DNA of 43,990 nt, from NCBI GenBank assembly GCA_003565135.1, contig PXDC01000053.1:1-43990 (forward strand), in the 5' to 3' direction. Shown in pieces: positions 16,367 to 25,370 of this stretch (position 1 is its first letter; the number at the start of each line of letters is the position of its first letter). The position numbers were made by a program, and so were the translations under genes. The stretch is from Verrucomicrobiota bacterium (GTDB lineage Bacteria; Verrucomicrobiota; Verrucomicrobiia; Opitutales; T3Sed10-336). Below the pieces are notes generated by a model. That model saw only the letters and a list, made by a program, of their open reading frames with translations, had not been told where the DNA came from and ran no database searches.

Positions 16367-18580
16367 TCAATCCTCCACGTTCACCCGGTAAAAGCGACGC
16401 GGATACGTGGATACCTCTTCCTCGATGAACTCGGCGACGCCGGTACCGTCCGCTTCAATCGTCGCGAGCGGTTCCCAGTTCACCAGGTCCCCGGAAACCT
16501 CCAGGGCGAAGGAGGCGTTGGCTTCCCCGGTTACCTGCACGCGGACATTGCCGTCCGGCGTGCGGCCCGCGGCCACCTGCGGCAGCCCCACAAAAGCCGG
16601 GGGTCCGACTTCGGTCACCTCAAAATTATCGAGGTGGATTTCGTACGGGCCCGTCGGGTAGTTGTCATCACCATCCCTCACCGGCATGAACGCCAAGTGT
16701 TCAATGGTCCCGCGATCGCCGTCCAGTTCCCCGTCGGCGCCGACCCCGGCAAACGCCGTGACCAACTCGTTGGGTATGTCGAAATAAAGGGTCGTCCATT
16801 GCCCGGCCCGGACCAGCCGCGCTTTCGGCGGAACGCTGTCCGGGTCGATATCCCCGCCAATCCATTCGATGCCGTTATGGATGTTTCCATCGCCGGTTCC
16901 TCCGTCTTCACCGATACCGTCGTTCGCGGGACTCAATCCCGGGGCGTGGGTTTCGCGGACCGCAAGGGTTACATAAACATCCTCGTTCGTATGGATATCG
17001 AAGCGCAGGAATTGCTCAAAGCTGATGATCGGATTCCCCAGAGTGGCGACATTGAAGGTCGTCAGGCGCAACCACGGGTTGGCGAGGTCCGCGGCGAAAC
17101 TGAAGTTTACCAGCAGTGACTGGGCCCCCCAGTTCCCTTCCGGAACATCGTCCGTTACCTGGGCCAGGTTGGGAGCCGCCACATTGCCGCTGGTCGATCC
17201 GGAGAAACTGGGTGCCCGGAACATCACCGTCCCGTTGGCCGCGGGCAGCACAATATCCTCGAAGTCGGCAAAACGCACCCCGGTCGGCGCGGGCGCGATG
17301 ACCAGGGCCGCGCCTTCGGTCTCGCGGCTGCCGTGAGTATTGCCGACCTCCACCGAGTACCGGCCGGCGTCGGCCGGAACCGCCTCCGCAAGGGTCAGGG
17401 TGGCGTCGGTGGCACCGGAGATGCGTCCCCCGTCGGTCACCTCCTCACCGTCGCGGAACCACTGGTAATCGAAGGGCTCCTCGCCCTCGACCTCGACGGA
17501 AAACACCGCGTTCTCACCTTCCTCCAACTGAACGGTCCCGGGAACCTCCAGGAAAATAAAGGGCTGCACATCGATTTCGGCACCGCGGCTCAGGGTGGTC
17601 TCGCTGCCGTCGGAAACCGCCACCCGGTAGAGCCCGGCATCGTCGAATTCGGTACCGGTAATCGTTAGGGTGTCGCTGGTGGCACCGGAGACGCGGGGAT
17701 CGGAATCGGCGAGCTCGACGTTGTCCTTCAACCACTGATACGTAAGGGTTCCGGAACCCTCCGCGACCAAGCTCAACTCAAACTCGAAACCGACCGCCAC
17801 TTCGCGGCCCTCCGGATGCTCCACGATATCGATGGCGCGCGCCGCACCCGGATCCTGCGCCAGGTAGACATCGTCGTAATTGGCCGGAAAGTTCGCGGTG
17901 GAAAACGGTCCACCGATATTGACGATCTCCATGGAACCGCCGTTCCACGGGATAGCGGTCCCGTTGGGATCGAGCTCGCCGTTGACATAGATATCGACCG
18001 AGTTTTCAAAGATGACAAACCGGAATTCCTGCCAGCCTTCACTCCGCTCGGCGGCGAGCTGGATCCATCCGGGTCCGGCGAAGACGCGCGCCTGGTAACG
18101 GGTGACGTCGAATTCACCCACCTGCGTCTCGATCCAAAAGGGAGCCGCGAAGATGTTGCCGAACTCGGCGCGCACTTCGGCGTAGTTGGCGCCGGCCACC
18201 AGCACCTCCTCTTCCGCATCCTCGTCGAACTCGGTCGTCATGTGGTCGTATACGCGAAACTGGAAAACAATCGGTTCGTCATCGGTGGGATTGAGATCCA
18301 TGATCTCCCACCAGCCGCGGTTCACTCCGCCGGACATCAGGACACTCTGGTTTGTGGTCCCGTCCGGGTCCTGAGTCACCAGTGGCGCCAGGTCGGGATC
18401 CTGATCGGCCGGAAACAGGGGCCAATCGCCGGTTTCCTGGTCGCCCATCTGGGCGGTCGATGTGTAGCTTTCAAAATCGATATCGATAAATATCTGCTGC
18501 GCGTAAGCGGAAACGGCCGCCACCGCGAAGCACAGAACCAGCAGAGCCGGCAGTTTCAGAACCGAGGATTTGGTATTCAT
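16367..18580 (-). CDS. Secreted protein with two Ig-like domains and a Verrucomicrobia-type C-terminal tail
   Basis: 737 residues. The signal peptide is clear: MNTKSSVLKLP, a hydrophobic core and SAYAQQ cleavage near residue 27. The N-terminal ~220 residues look like a concanavalin/LamG-type jelly roll (FQFRVYD, WIQLAAERSEGWQEFRFVI, DIYVNGEL). Two Ig-like domains follow, about 250-340 and 342-430, each with the 'YQW.kDg.el.d..R.SGAt..tLtit....DAG.Y.V.V' core. A second carbohydrate-binding-like segment lies at 445-650. The last ~65 residues carry FALEVSGDLVNWEPL ... RRFYRVNVED, a tail common on secreted proteins of this phylum. It is rich in Asp/Glu, unlike its neighbours. Role is likely extracellular adhesion or glycan binding; no catalytic motif is seen. 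Confidence 0.85.
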   Translation of the reverse strand: MNTKSSVLKLPALLVLCFAVAAVSAYAQQIFIDIDFESYTSTAQMGDQETGDWPLFPADQDPDLAPLVTQDPDGTTNQSVLMSGGVNRGWWEIMDLNPTDDEPIVFQFRVYDHMTTEFDEDAEEEVLVAGANYAEVRAEFGNIFAAPFWIETQVGEFDVTRYQARVFAGPGWIQLAAERSEGWQEFRFVIFENSVDIYVNGELDPNGTAIPWNGGSMEIVNIGGPFSTANFPANYDDVYLAQDPGAARAIDIVEHPEGREVAVGFEFELSLVAEGSGTLTYQWLKDNVELADSDPRVSGATSDTLTITGTEFDDAGLYRVAVSDGSETTLSRGAEIDVQPFIFLEVPGTVQLEEGENAVFSVEVEGEEPFDYQWFRDGEEVTDGGRISGATDATLTLAEAVPADAGRYSVEVGNTHGSRETEGAALVIAPAPTGVRFADFEDIVLPAANGTVMFRAPSFSGSTSGNVAAPNLAQVTDDVPEGNWGAQSLLVNFSFAADLANPWLRLTTFNVATLGNPIISFEQFLRFDIHTNEDVYVTLAVRETHAPGLSPANDGIGEDGGTGDGNIHNGIEWIGGDIDPDSVPPKARLVRAGQWTTLYFDIPNELVTAFAGVGADGELDGDRGTIEHLAFMPVRDGDDNYPTGPYEIHLDNFEVTEVGPPAFVGLPQVAAGRTPDGNVRVQVTGEANASFALEVSGDLVNWEPLATIEADGTGVAEFIEEEVSTYPRRFYRVNVED

Positions 18581-18897
18581 GATCAGGGATGTCGGGTTGG
18601 GAGTTAGGTATAAGGGAGTACCGGCAACCGCTGGAAACAGAAAACCCTCTTCGAGCCACCGAACATGACAGGGATCAGGAGCTGCGTTTCAATCTTCGGA
18701 ATCAGGGGATAGGTTGAAGCCCGAAAATAAAACCTGTTGCATTGGAGGAGGGACGCGTTCAAACGGACGCCGGGAATAAGTGATATCATCGGCCCCAATC
18801 TCCACGTTGTCAAACCTCAAAACAATTTGCGATCAACATAATCGGGGTGCGCGGACGGGTTCCCGCAAATCGTTCCCGACCGGCAGAGCGCGGCCAA
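18581..18897 (-). promoter_or_regulatory. Intergenic region upstream of the Ig-like protein, with candidate promoter
   Basis: 317 bases without a convincing gene. On the minus strand TTGACA (18814-18809), a 17-base spacer and GATGAT (18791-18786) form a sigma70-like promoter with a perfect -35 and four of six -10 bases. It would give a leader of about 200 bases before the ATG at 18580. A 69-codon open frame inside it (18604-18813) has no coding character. A GC stretch near 18841-18897 only spaces it from the Sel1 gene's end. Confidence 0.4.
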
Positions 18898-20625
18898 TCA
18901 CTCCGGGGAAATCCGGGCGGCCAGTGTCCGCGCCGTACGCCGGTCCTCGTCGGTGAGTTCACGATCGAGGACTTCGATCATGGCCGCCGCCTCCTCGTGG
19001 CCGCGCCCGGCGGCGAGAATAAACCATTTCTGGGCTTCCACCGGATCGCGCAGGACGAACCTGCCTTCGTGAAAAATCGTCCCCATCCGCCACTGGGCCT
19101 CCACCAGTCCGCGCAAAGCGGCAAACTCCATGTAAGCGATCCCCTTTTCGAGATCCCGCGACGTACCGGTGCCCTCGAGGTAAAGCCCCCCCACGTTCAT
19201 CATACTCCGCAGGTGTCCGCGGTCGGCGGCGATTAGGAACTGTTCATAGGCCCGTTCCGGGTTGTGCTCCACCCCCCGTCCTTCGTAGTAGAGTGAGCCC
19301 AGGTAAAAATGACCCAGGACGTGCCCGGAATCGGCCAGGTCGGAAAGGTAGCGGTAGCTGCGCTCGTAATCGACGGGGACGTAATCCCCGCGGTAATGGA
19401 TCATACCCAGGTTGAAGATCGCCGCCTGAAACCCCTGCCCGGCCGCGCGCTCGAGCCAGACCATGCCCTGGTCCACGTCCGCCTCGACTCCGACGCCGCG
19501 AAGATAGATCAATCCCAGGTCGTTCTGCGCCGCCGGATGCCCGCCCCGGGCCGCCCGGCTGAACCAGGTATACGCTTTTCCGGCATCCGGCTCCACCCCG
19601 CGCCCCCCCTGGTAGGCCTCGGCCAGTTCCTTCTGCGCCTCGATGTCGCCGGCTTCCGCCGCCGCCAGGAAATGGCCGAAAGCGGCCGATGCGTCCGCCT
19701 CCACCCCGCGCCCCTGCAGGTACGCCCGCGCGATCTCGCGCCGGGCCGCCGGCTCCCCGGCTTCGGCAGCCATCCGAAAGGACTCCAAAGACCGGGCATC
19801 GTCCTGGATATCGCCGTACCCCTCCCGATAAAGGTAACCTAGATCGAGCGCCGCCGCGGCGTGTCCCTGCTCCGCCGCCAGGGCCAGGTACCGGGCCGCG
19901 CGCCCGGGGTTTTTCCAGTATTTCGGATGGGACGGGTCATAGTACACCTGCCCCAGCCGGTACTGGGCCTCGCGGTGACCGGCGTCGGCCGCCCGGGTCA
20001 GGAAGGCGACCGAGTCCCAATCGCCCTCCAGGTCGTCCAGGTCGATTTCCGGCCGTTCCTCGGGCGCGTCCTCCACCACCTCCACCAGGGGAAGCTCGTC
20101 GGGAAACACCAGGAAGAGGCAGATCGCGGCAACCGCCAGGGCCGCCGCCGCCACGCCGCCTTCGCGCAGCCCCTGACCGGCGCGCCGGCGGGCCTGTTTC
20201 GCCGTGTATTCCGGGTATTCCGCGGGGTAATCGCCGGCCTCTTTGAAACGAATTACGGCCGCCGCCAGGTAGATCAGGGCGGCCGCCACCGGGACGTAAC
20301 CCAACAGGACCTCCCCCCAGAATCCGTGCCGGAGAACCAGCAACTGTGCCGCCAGCGAAGCGCCGCCCAAACCGACCACAAACAGCGTGGAGAGCACCAG
20401 AAAAACACGTTCGTGCCATCCGGTCAGGTAGTCGTCGCTCACGTACGCCCGGCGCACGAGCAGCCCGCCGCAGGCCAGCGCGACGCCGACCCCGAGCACA
20501 AACAACCCGACCGGAAAACCGGGAAGGGTTTCGGTGAGGTGGGCGAAAACGTAGGAGAGCACCAGGAACAGGAGGAACACCCCGAGCGCGAGCAGCGCCA
20601 CTCTGCGAAGCAAAGGAAGGATCAT
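18898..20625 (-). CDS. Membrane-anchored Sel1-repeat protein
   Basis: 575 residues. The N-terminal ~180 residues contain about five hydrophobic helices (near 9-28, 37-57, 73-97, 105-125, 158-176). After an acidic linker (EVVEDAPEERPEIDLDDLE) come nine to ten Sel1-like repeats (SLR, a TPR relative) running to the end. Examples of the 36-residue unit are 'AAEAGDIEAQKELAEAYQGG' and 'AARGGHPAAQNDLGLIYLRG', with the A-x2-G-x2-xAQxxLGxxYxxGxGV pattern. SLR proteins are protein-interaction scaffolds; here one tethered to the inner membrane. A role in envelope assembly or signalling is plausible but not shown. The gene is divergent from the 445-residue membrane protein gene across a 404-base gap. Confidence 0.88.
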   Translation of the reverse strand: MILPLLRRVALLALGVFLLFLVLSYVFAHLTETLPGFPVGLFVLGVGVALACGGLLVRRAYVSDDYLTGWHERVFLVLSTLFVVGLGGASLAAQLLVLRHGFWGEVLLGYVPVAAALIYLAAAVIRFKEAGDYPAEYPEYTAKQARRRAGQGLREGGVAAAALAVAAICLFLVFPDELPLVEVVEDAPEERPEIDLDDLEGDWDSVAFLTRAADAGHREAQYRLGQVYYDPSHPKYWKNPGRAARYLALAAEQGHAAAALDLGYLYREGYGDIQDDARSLESFRMAAEAGEPAARREIARAYLQGRGVEADASAAFGHFLAAAEAGDIEAQKELAEAYQGGRGVEPDAGKAYTWFSRAARGGHPAAQNDLGLIYLRGVGVEADVDQGMVWLERAAGQGFQAAIFNLGMIHYRGDYVPVDYERSYRYLSDLADSGHVLGHFYLGSLYYEGRGVEHNPERAYEQFLIAADRGHLRSMMNVGGLYLEGTGTSRDLEKGIAYMEFAALRGLVEAQWRMGTIFHEGRFVLRDPVEAQKWFILAAGRGHEEAAAMIEVLDRELTDEDRRTARTLAARISPE

Positions 20626-21029
20626 GGATTGACGGATGGATCGGTTGATTTACATCGAGAATACAAACGCGCGAAAATCGACGGGATACATGGGTCTCAA
20701 ACTAAGCGGTCCCCTGATTCTGTCCACCTCCGAATGCCCCGGCCCTCCGGGCATTCGGGTTGCGGCCGGGTCCCCGGACCGGTGGTGGAACGCCCGATTT
20801 ATTTTGTTGTCGGCGAAGGTCATCCTGCTATTGCTAAAGGTCCGGTCCGTTCCGTTCGGAACCGACCGGATCGAGCGCAATTCATGGCAGCCAAGCGCAA
20901 ACCGACAGCCGCGCAGCGGACAGTACCTGGAACCCCGCCCCGGCGGCTTCCTCCGGCCATGAACGCGGCGGAGCCGGGCGTTCTCGACCCCGCCACGATA
21001 TCCCAAAAACCCAAACCCGGCTGATTCGC
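20626..21029. other. 404-base divergent intergenic region with two hairpins
   Basis: No convincing gene. It holds a perfect 10-base inverted repeat (20730-20739 with 20749-20758, loop 9) and a 13-base repeat with one mismatch and a 2-base loop (20842-20854 with 20857-20869). Neither has a T tract, so they are not obvious terminators; as both neighbours diverge, operator or leader structures are more likely. TTGTTG/TTGTCG around 20803 followed by TATTGC (20830) is a poor plus-strand promoter candidate. A 46-codon frame (20884-21024) is basic, but its start lacks an RBS. Confidence 0.5.
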
Positions 21030-22367
21030 ATGAAAACACGCAAACACAAACTCCTGGATTTTTCCCTGCTCATCCTGTTCCTTCTCGCCCTCGGCGGGCT
21101 GGGATTCGGCGTGTATCATTATTTCGGTCCGGGACCGGAAGGCGCGGTGGAGGCCGCCGCCCTCGAGGAGGCCGACCTGGTGCTCTACCTGAATATCCGC
21201 GACCTCGAAACCTCCGCGTTTTCGCGGGCCCTCGACCGCCCGGACGAAGTCGTGCCGCCGGAAGTCGCCCGTTTTCAGAACGCCCTGGGCATCCGCGAGG
21301 AGGACGTGCTGGAGGTCCTGTTCTCGGTGGGCGACATCGGGGCGTTTGCGGAAAACCGCCCGCACGAGGTAAGCATGGCCGGCGCCGTTCGCCTGGCCGC
21401 TGCGCTCGACCTCGACCGGATGGAAGCCGCTGTCAGGGAGACTCTCGAGGAAGGAGATCGAAACCGCCTGGAGCGAACGGAAATCGAAGGGCGCGACGTT
21501 CTTAACTTCCCGGTCCCCGACTCCCCCCTTCTCTTTGCCGCGACCGTCTTCGATCGCGGCGATAACGGCACCACCGTTTACTTTGGCGACGAAAACGCCC
21601 TCCGGGACACGCTGCGGAAGCTCGATTCCCGGCGGGAAAAACATTTGCCCGCCGGCATCCGCGAAGGGAGGGAATCGATTGAAAACGGCGATCACGGATG
21701 GCTTGTGGTCACCCTGAACGACCGGATGCAGGCGCAATTGCGGGAGGGGCTGGCGGCATCGCCGGTCCAACTGGGTCCGGCGGGCGAGGCCCTGGCGTCA
21801 CTGCGCAACGCCGGCATCGGCGTTCGGGCCAACCGCACGCTCGCCCTGCAACTGGTTTTCGGATTCGGGAGCGCGGGCGACGCGGACACCATCCGCGACG
21901 CGCTGAACGAAAACTTTCTTCCCCTGCTGCAGATGATGGCGGCCCAGCAGGTGGAGCGTCCCCCGGCGTTCCTGGAGGACCTCCGGGCCCGGACGCACGA
22001 CGCCACGCTGTCCTTCTCGTTTTCGCTTTCGGCCGAGGATATCAAGAGCGTTCAGGACGCCGTCCCGCAACCCCCTCAACCCCCGCTGACCGGCGAAGCG
22101 GCGGATACACCGCGGGACCCCGCCGAAACGGGGCGAACCGCCGCCCCCGAGCGCACCCCGACAGAGGACGGCAGTTGGCCCCGGTTAACCATCGAAGCCG
22201 TCCTCATGGAGAACCGCGAAGCCGTCATCAACGGCTCGGTAATCGCCGAGCGCGAGGAAATCGAGGGGGTTATCCTTTACGAAGTGGAGCCGCGCGGCGT
22301 TATCCTGCGTCGCAACCGCGAGTACCGATTCGTGCCCGTGGGTGAAACGGTGGAACCGGACAACTGA
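21030..22367 (+). CDS. Hypothetical membrane-anchored protein
   Basis: 445 residues, not recognised. A basic start (MKTRKHK) precedes one transmembrane helix at about 9-29 (FSLLILFLLALGGLGFGVYHYF), so most of the protein should be outside the cytoplasm. The exported part alternates 'ADLVLYLNIRDLE', 'LFSVGDIGAFAENRP', 'ISFAA' style strands with Glu/Arg-rich helices. This is reminiscent of the two-fold repeats in some bacterial DUF3352-like envelope proteins, though I would not assign it. Residues 345-385 are a Pro/Thr/Glu linker, followed by a C-terminal strand-rich module ending YRFVPVGETVEPDN. The start codon has no strong RBS. The PP2C gene follows 16 bases after its stop, so the two are probably co-translated; a phosphatase-regulated envelope pathway is conceivable. 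Confidence 0.7.
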   Translation: MKTRKHKLLDFSLLILFLLALGGLGFGVYHYFGPGPEGAVEAAALEEADLVLYLNIRDLETSAFSRALDRPDEVVPPEVARFQNALGIREEDVLEVLFSVGDIGAFAENRPHEVSMAGAVRLAAALDLDRMEAAVRETLEEGDRNRLERTEIEGRDVLNFPVPDSPLLFAATVFDRGDNGTTVYFGDENALRDTLRKLDSRREKHLPAGIREGRESIENGDHGWLVVTLNDRMQAQLREGLAASPVQLGPAGEALASLRNAGIGVRANRTLALQLVFGFGSAGDADTIRDALNENFLPLLQMMAAQQVERPPAFLEDLRARTHDATLSFSFSLSAEDIKSVQDAVPQPPQPPLTGEAADTPRDPAETGRTAAPERTPTEDGSWPRLTIEAVLMENREAVINGSVIAEREEIEGVILYEVEPRGVILRRNREYRFVPVGETVEPDN

Positions 22368-22383
22368 AACAACGGCAGAGGCG

Positions 22384-23091
22384 ATGGAGGTTACCAGCTA
22401 CGGTCAAAGCGATATCGGACGGGTGAGGGAGCGCAACGAGGACGCCTGCCTGCTCCAGGGGACCCGGTCGGTGTTCGCCGTGGCCGACGGGCTCGGGGGA
22501 TTGCCCGAGGGCCAACTCGCCAGCACCACCGCGCTCTCGATCCTGGAGCGGGAACTGGACAAACGCGGAATTCCCCGTGACTGGAAGCCGCTCTTCCACA
22601 AATTGAACGCGGAGATCGTGGTGCTGGGCCGGAGGCTCAGTCCCGAGACCGGAATCGGAACGACCCTGACCAGTGCGGCCCTGCGGGGCGACCGTCTGGA
22701 AATCACCCACGTCGGCGATTCGGCCCTCTACCGGTTCCGGCCCGAAGGAATGGAAAAACTCACCACCGACCACACCCTGGAGGAGGAAATCCGCAGCCGT
22801 CCCGACTACAACCCACTCATCCCCATTCCCCGCCGCCACAGTCACGTGCTGACCCGCTGCCTCGGGCAGATTGAAGACCTGGAAATCGACACCCGGGTCG
22901 AAACCGCCGTTCCCGGAGACCGTTTTATCCTTTGCACCGACGGTATCACCCTCGCCATTACACCCGAGGAAATCCACCCGCGGGTGCTCGCGGCGGCATC
23001 GCCGGAGGCCGTCGTGCGCGAATTGATCGCCTTGGCCAACGAGCGCGGCGGACGCGACAACGCCACGGCCGTGGCGATATTCGTCGATTAG
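22384..23091 (+). CDS. PP2C-family serine/threonine phosphatase
   Basis: 235 residues from the ATG at 22384; an in-frame start at 22342 would overlap the previous gene and adds residues without family match. All PP2C metal-site motifs are present. These are GRVRERNEDACL (motif 1, Arg and Asp), FAVADGLGG (metal Asp), TTLTSAALRGDRLEITHVGDS (central strands), FILCTDGI (metal Asp) and the C-terminal GGRDNATAVAIFVD (metal Asp plus Asn). It is a compact, soluble, prokaryotic PppA/Stp-type enzyme that dephosphorylates Ser/Thr phosphoproteins. No Hanks-type kinase is in the window. Its direct neighbour upstream is a single-span membrane protein; downstream is a DUF6807 protein 50 bases away. Confidence 0.93.
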   Translation: MEVTSYGQSDIGRVRERNEDACLLQGTRSVFAVADGLGGLPEGQLASTTALSILERELDKRGIPRDWKPLFHKLNAEIVVLGRRLSPETGIGTTLTSAALRGDRLEITHVGDSALYRFRPEGMEKLTTDHTLEEEIRSRPDYNPLIPIPRRHSHVLTRCLGQIEDLEIDTRVETAVPGDRFILCTDGITLAITPEEIHPRVLAAASPEAVVRELIALANERGGRDNATAVAIFVD

Positions 23092-23141
23092 TCCCGGAGT
23101 TTTCCCTTGATCCCCCGACCGGTTCGCCGTGCAATCAAGCC

Positions 23142-24359
23142 ATGCGGAAATCCCTACTCTTTTCATTCGTCCCGGTCGTCCTGCTTCTGGCCCCGTCTCC
23201 GCTCCCCGGCGATGCCGTCACCGTTACCGTCGCCGCGGGAGACTGGGACCGGCACGGCACCCCGGTCACCTTTGAATTGCCCGAAGGAGCCCGCGACCAC
23301 CGCTCCCTGGAGGGGCCGGACGGTGAACGGATTCCCCTTCAGGTCGCCCCCGACGGAACCGCCGCGTTTATCCTGCCGCGACTCGCGGCCGGGAGCGACA
23401 TCACCTACCGCCTGGCCGGAACGACCCCCGCCCACGACGTGGCTCCATGGGTCGAAACGGCGAACGCCGACGGACGCGTACGGTTCTCACTTGCCGGTCG
23501 ACCCGCTCTTTACTACCAGGCGGAGGAACGCCCCTTTCCGCGCCCGGACATCAACCCGGTCCTGAAACGGGGCGGATTCCTCCATCCGGTCATCAGCCCC
23601 TCCGGCCGGACGGTCACCTCCAGTTACCCCCCGCGCCACACCCATCACCAGGGGATCTGGGCGCCGTGGACCCGGACCGAGTTCCAGGGGCGCAATCCCG
23701 ACTTCTGGAACATGCACGCCGAAACCGGCCGGGTCGAATTCGAGGAATTGGACCGGCACTGGAGCGGGCCCGTACACGGCGGTTTTCGATCCCGTCACCG
23801 CTTCGTGGACCTGTCCGCCGACGAACCGGTCGTCGCCTTGCGCGAGACCTGGGCGGTGCAACTCTACCAGACCGGCAACACCTCGGCACAACACCACCTG
23901 TTCGACCTCGAGATGGTGCAGAAGGCGGCTACCTCCGACCCGCTCAGACAAATCGAACACCACTACGGCGGCCTTGGCTTCCGGGGACACGACGACTGGA
24001 TGGGAGCGGAAAACACCCATTTTCTCACCTCGGAAGGCGTCACCGGCCGGCAGGAAGGCAACAACACACGAACGCGCTGGACTCATATCAGCGGCGACGT
24101 CGACGGCGAGCGGACCGGCATCGCCATCTTCTGCCACCCGGAAAATTTCCGATTTCCCCAGCCCGTGCGCCTCCACCCCCGCGAACCCTTCTTCTGTTAC
24201 GCGCCCTCCCAATTGGGAGACTGGGAAATCTCGCCCGGGGAACCCTATGTCGCGCGCTACCGGTTTGCGGTCATGGACGGGGAACCGGACCCGGCGGAAC
24301 TCGAACGCCTCTGGAACGACTACGCCCACCCGCCGGAAGTCCGGATCTCGACGCGGTGA
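23142..24359 (+). CDS. Exported DUF6807 (PmoA-family) protein
   Basis: 405 residues from the ATG at 23142, chosen because it begins a normal signal peptide (MRKSLLFSFVPVVLLLAPSP, cleavage near GDA); the open frame extends upstream into the PP2C gene. The body matches DUF6807: a pseudo-substrate strand region (about 30-115), then the hallmark YPPRHTHHQGIWAPW near residues 165-180, WNMHAETGRV, an aromatic 'HHYGGLGFRGHDDW' stretch, and IAIFCHPENFRFPQP. The family is common in Verrucomicrobiota and Planctomycetota and is found in carbohydrate-utilisation loci; its reaction is not established, though the conserved His/Glu/Trp suggest sugar binding or an epimerase/galactose-mutarotase-like fold. 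Nothing adjacent fixes a substrate. Confidence 0.85.
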   Translation: MRKSLLFSFVPVVLLLAPSPLPGDAVTVTVAAGDWDRHGTPVTFELPEGARDHRSLEGPDGERIPLQVAPDGTAAFILPRLAAGSDITYRLAGTTPAHDVAPWVETANADGRVRFSLAGRPALYYQAEERPFPRPDINPVLKRGGFLHPVISPSGRTVTSSYPPRHTHHQGIWAPWTRTEFQGRNPDFWNMHAETGRVEFEELDRHWSGPVHGGFRSRHRFVDLSADEPVVALRETWAVQLYQTGNTSAQHHLFDLEMVQKAATSDPLRQIEHHYGGLGFRGHDDWMGAENTHFLTSEGVTGRQEGNNTRTRWTHISGDVDGERTGIAIFCHPENFRFPQPVRLHPREPFFCYAPSQLGDWEISPGEPYVARYRFAVMDGEPDPAELERLWNDYAHPPEVRISTR

Positions 24360-24462
24360 TTGTTGATCGGTCCGAACCAGAGGCGAACCGAACCCCGCGT
24401 GACCGCCCGCTCCGCCGGTGTGCGGACGCACCCGGGATTTTCGAATTCTCCGCCCGCCGTCC

Positions 24463-25254
24463 ATGTCCCATCCCACCATCCTGATCACCAACGACGACGG
24501 GCTCGATACGGCCTTTCTGCGGCACCTCGCGGCCGCCCTGGCCGAAATCGGCCGGGTCTACACCGTGGCCCCGGCAACAGAGCAGAGCTGGACCGGAAAG
24601 GCGATGAGCCGCCATCGGGAGGTCGCGGTGCGACCGGTCGAGGGCCACGCCGGTCCGGCCTGGGCGGTGGAGGGAACGCCCGCCGACTGCGTCAATATCG
24701 CGGTGGGACACCTCCTTCCCCGCCGTCCGGACCTCGTCGTCGCCGGGATCAACATCGGGTTCAACGCCGGGCTGCCGCTCATTCTCAGTTCCGGGACCGT
24801 GGCGGCCGCCCTGGAGGGCGCCCTCCTCGGCCTTCCCGCGCTGGCCCTCTCGCAGCACCTGCCGCCGGGGACCTTTAAATCCCTGAAATCGAAGCCCGGC
24901 GCGCTCGACGGCGAGATGCAAAAGTCGCTCGCCGCCGCCGCCGCCTTCGCCACCCGGCTGGCCCGAACGCTCGCCGGCCGGGGGAATCCCCGCAACGTGG
25001 TTCACAACGTCAATTTCCCGTTCCCGGTTCACCCGGAGACCCCGTGCAAAAAAACCGTCCCGGCCCGTTTCAACCTCGGGAGCCTGTACCGGCGATCCTC
25101 ACACAACCGCTTTCACTTCCGGTTGAATCTGCCGGAAGAGGGCCCCCGGGAGGGCCTTTCGGACATGGACTGCCTCAGGAAGGGATGGATCAGTCACGGC
25201 CTGCTCGATTTCGGCGCGCTCGGCAGCCCGGGTTTTTTGCACGAAACCGACTGA
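24463..25254 (+). CDS. surE: 5'/3'-nucleotidase SurE
   Basis: 263 residues, the usual SurE size. It hydrolyses nucleoside monophosphates and short polyphosphate and acts in stationary-phase survival. The metal site is LITNDDGLDT (Asp-Asp near residues 11-12), and Ser of EQSWTGKAM matches the conserved 'APxxEQSxxGxxxT' loop (here with Trp after Ser). VAGINIGFNAGLPLILSSGTVAAALEG holds the conserved Asn of the 'GINxGxN' motif and the SGTVxAAxEG segment. The start at 24463 (MSHPTILITNDDG) fits the family; a longer frame from 24418 adds unlike residues. It is 103 bases after the DUF6807 gene. Function is confident. Confidence 0.94.
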   Translation: MSHPTILITNDDGLDTAFLRHLAAALAEIGRVYTVAPATEQSWTGKAMSRHREVAVRPVEGHAGPAWAVEGTPADCVNIAVGHLLPRRPDLVVAGINIGFNAGLPLILSSGTVAAALEGALLGLPALALSQHLPPGTFKSLKSKPGALDGEMQKSLAAAAAFATRLARTLAGRGNPRNVVHNVNFPFPVHPETPCKKTVPARFNLGSLYRRSSHNRFHFRLNLPEEGPREGLSDMDCLRKGWISHGLLDFGALGSPGFLHETD

Positions 25255-25370
25255 ATGGGCTGGCCATTCTTCCATCGCGGCACCAAATAAAAGGCGGGGT
25301 AAAACGCGTCTAACTCACGGATGATGCCCATCTTCCGCATCGAAACGCGAAACAACCGCCCAGACTTTTC

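Noticed and set aside
18604-18813. 69-codon frame upstream of the Ig-like gene
   Set aside because: No RBS, no family match, and it covers the probable promoter.
20884-21024. 46-codon basic peptide just before the 445-residue gene
   Set aside because: No RBS; rich in Pro/Arg as expected of random GC-rich sequence. Kept only as a note in the intergenic entry.
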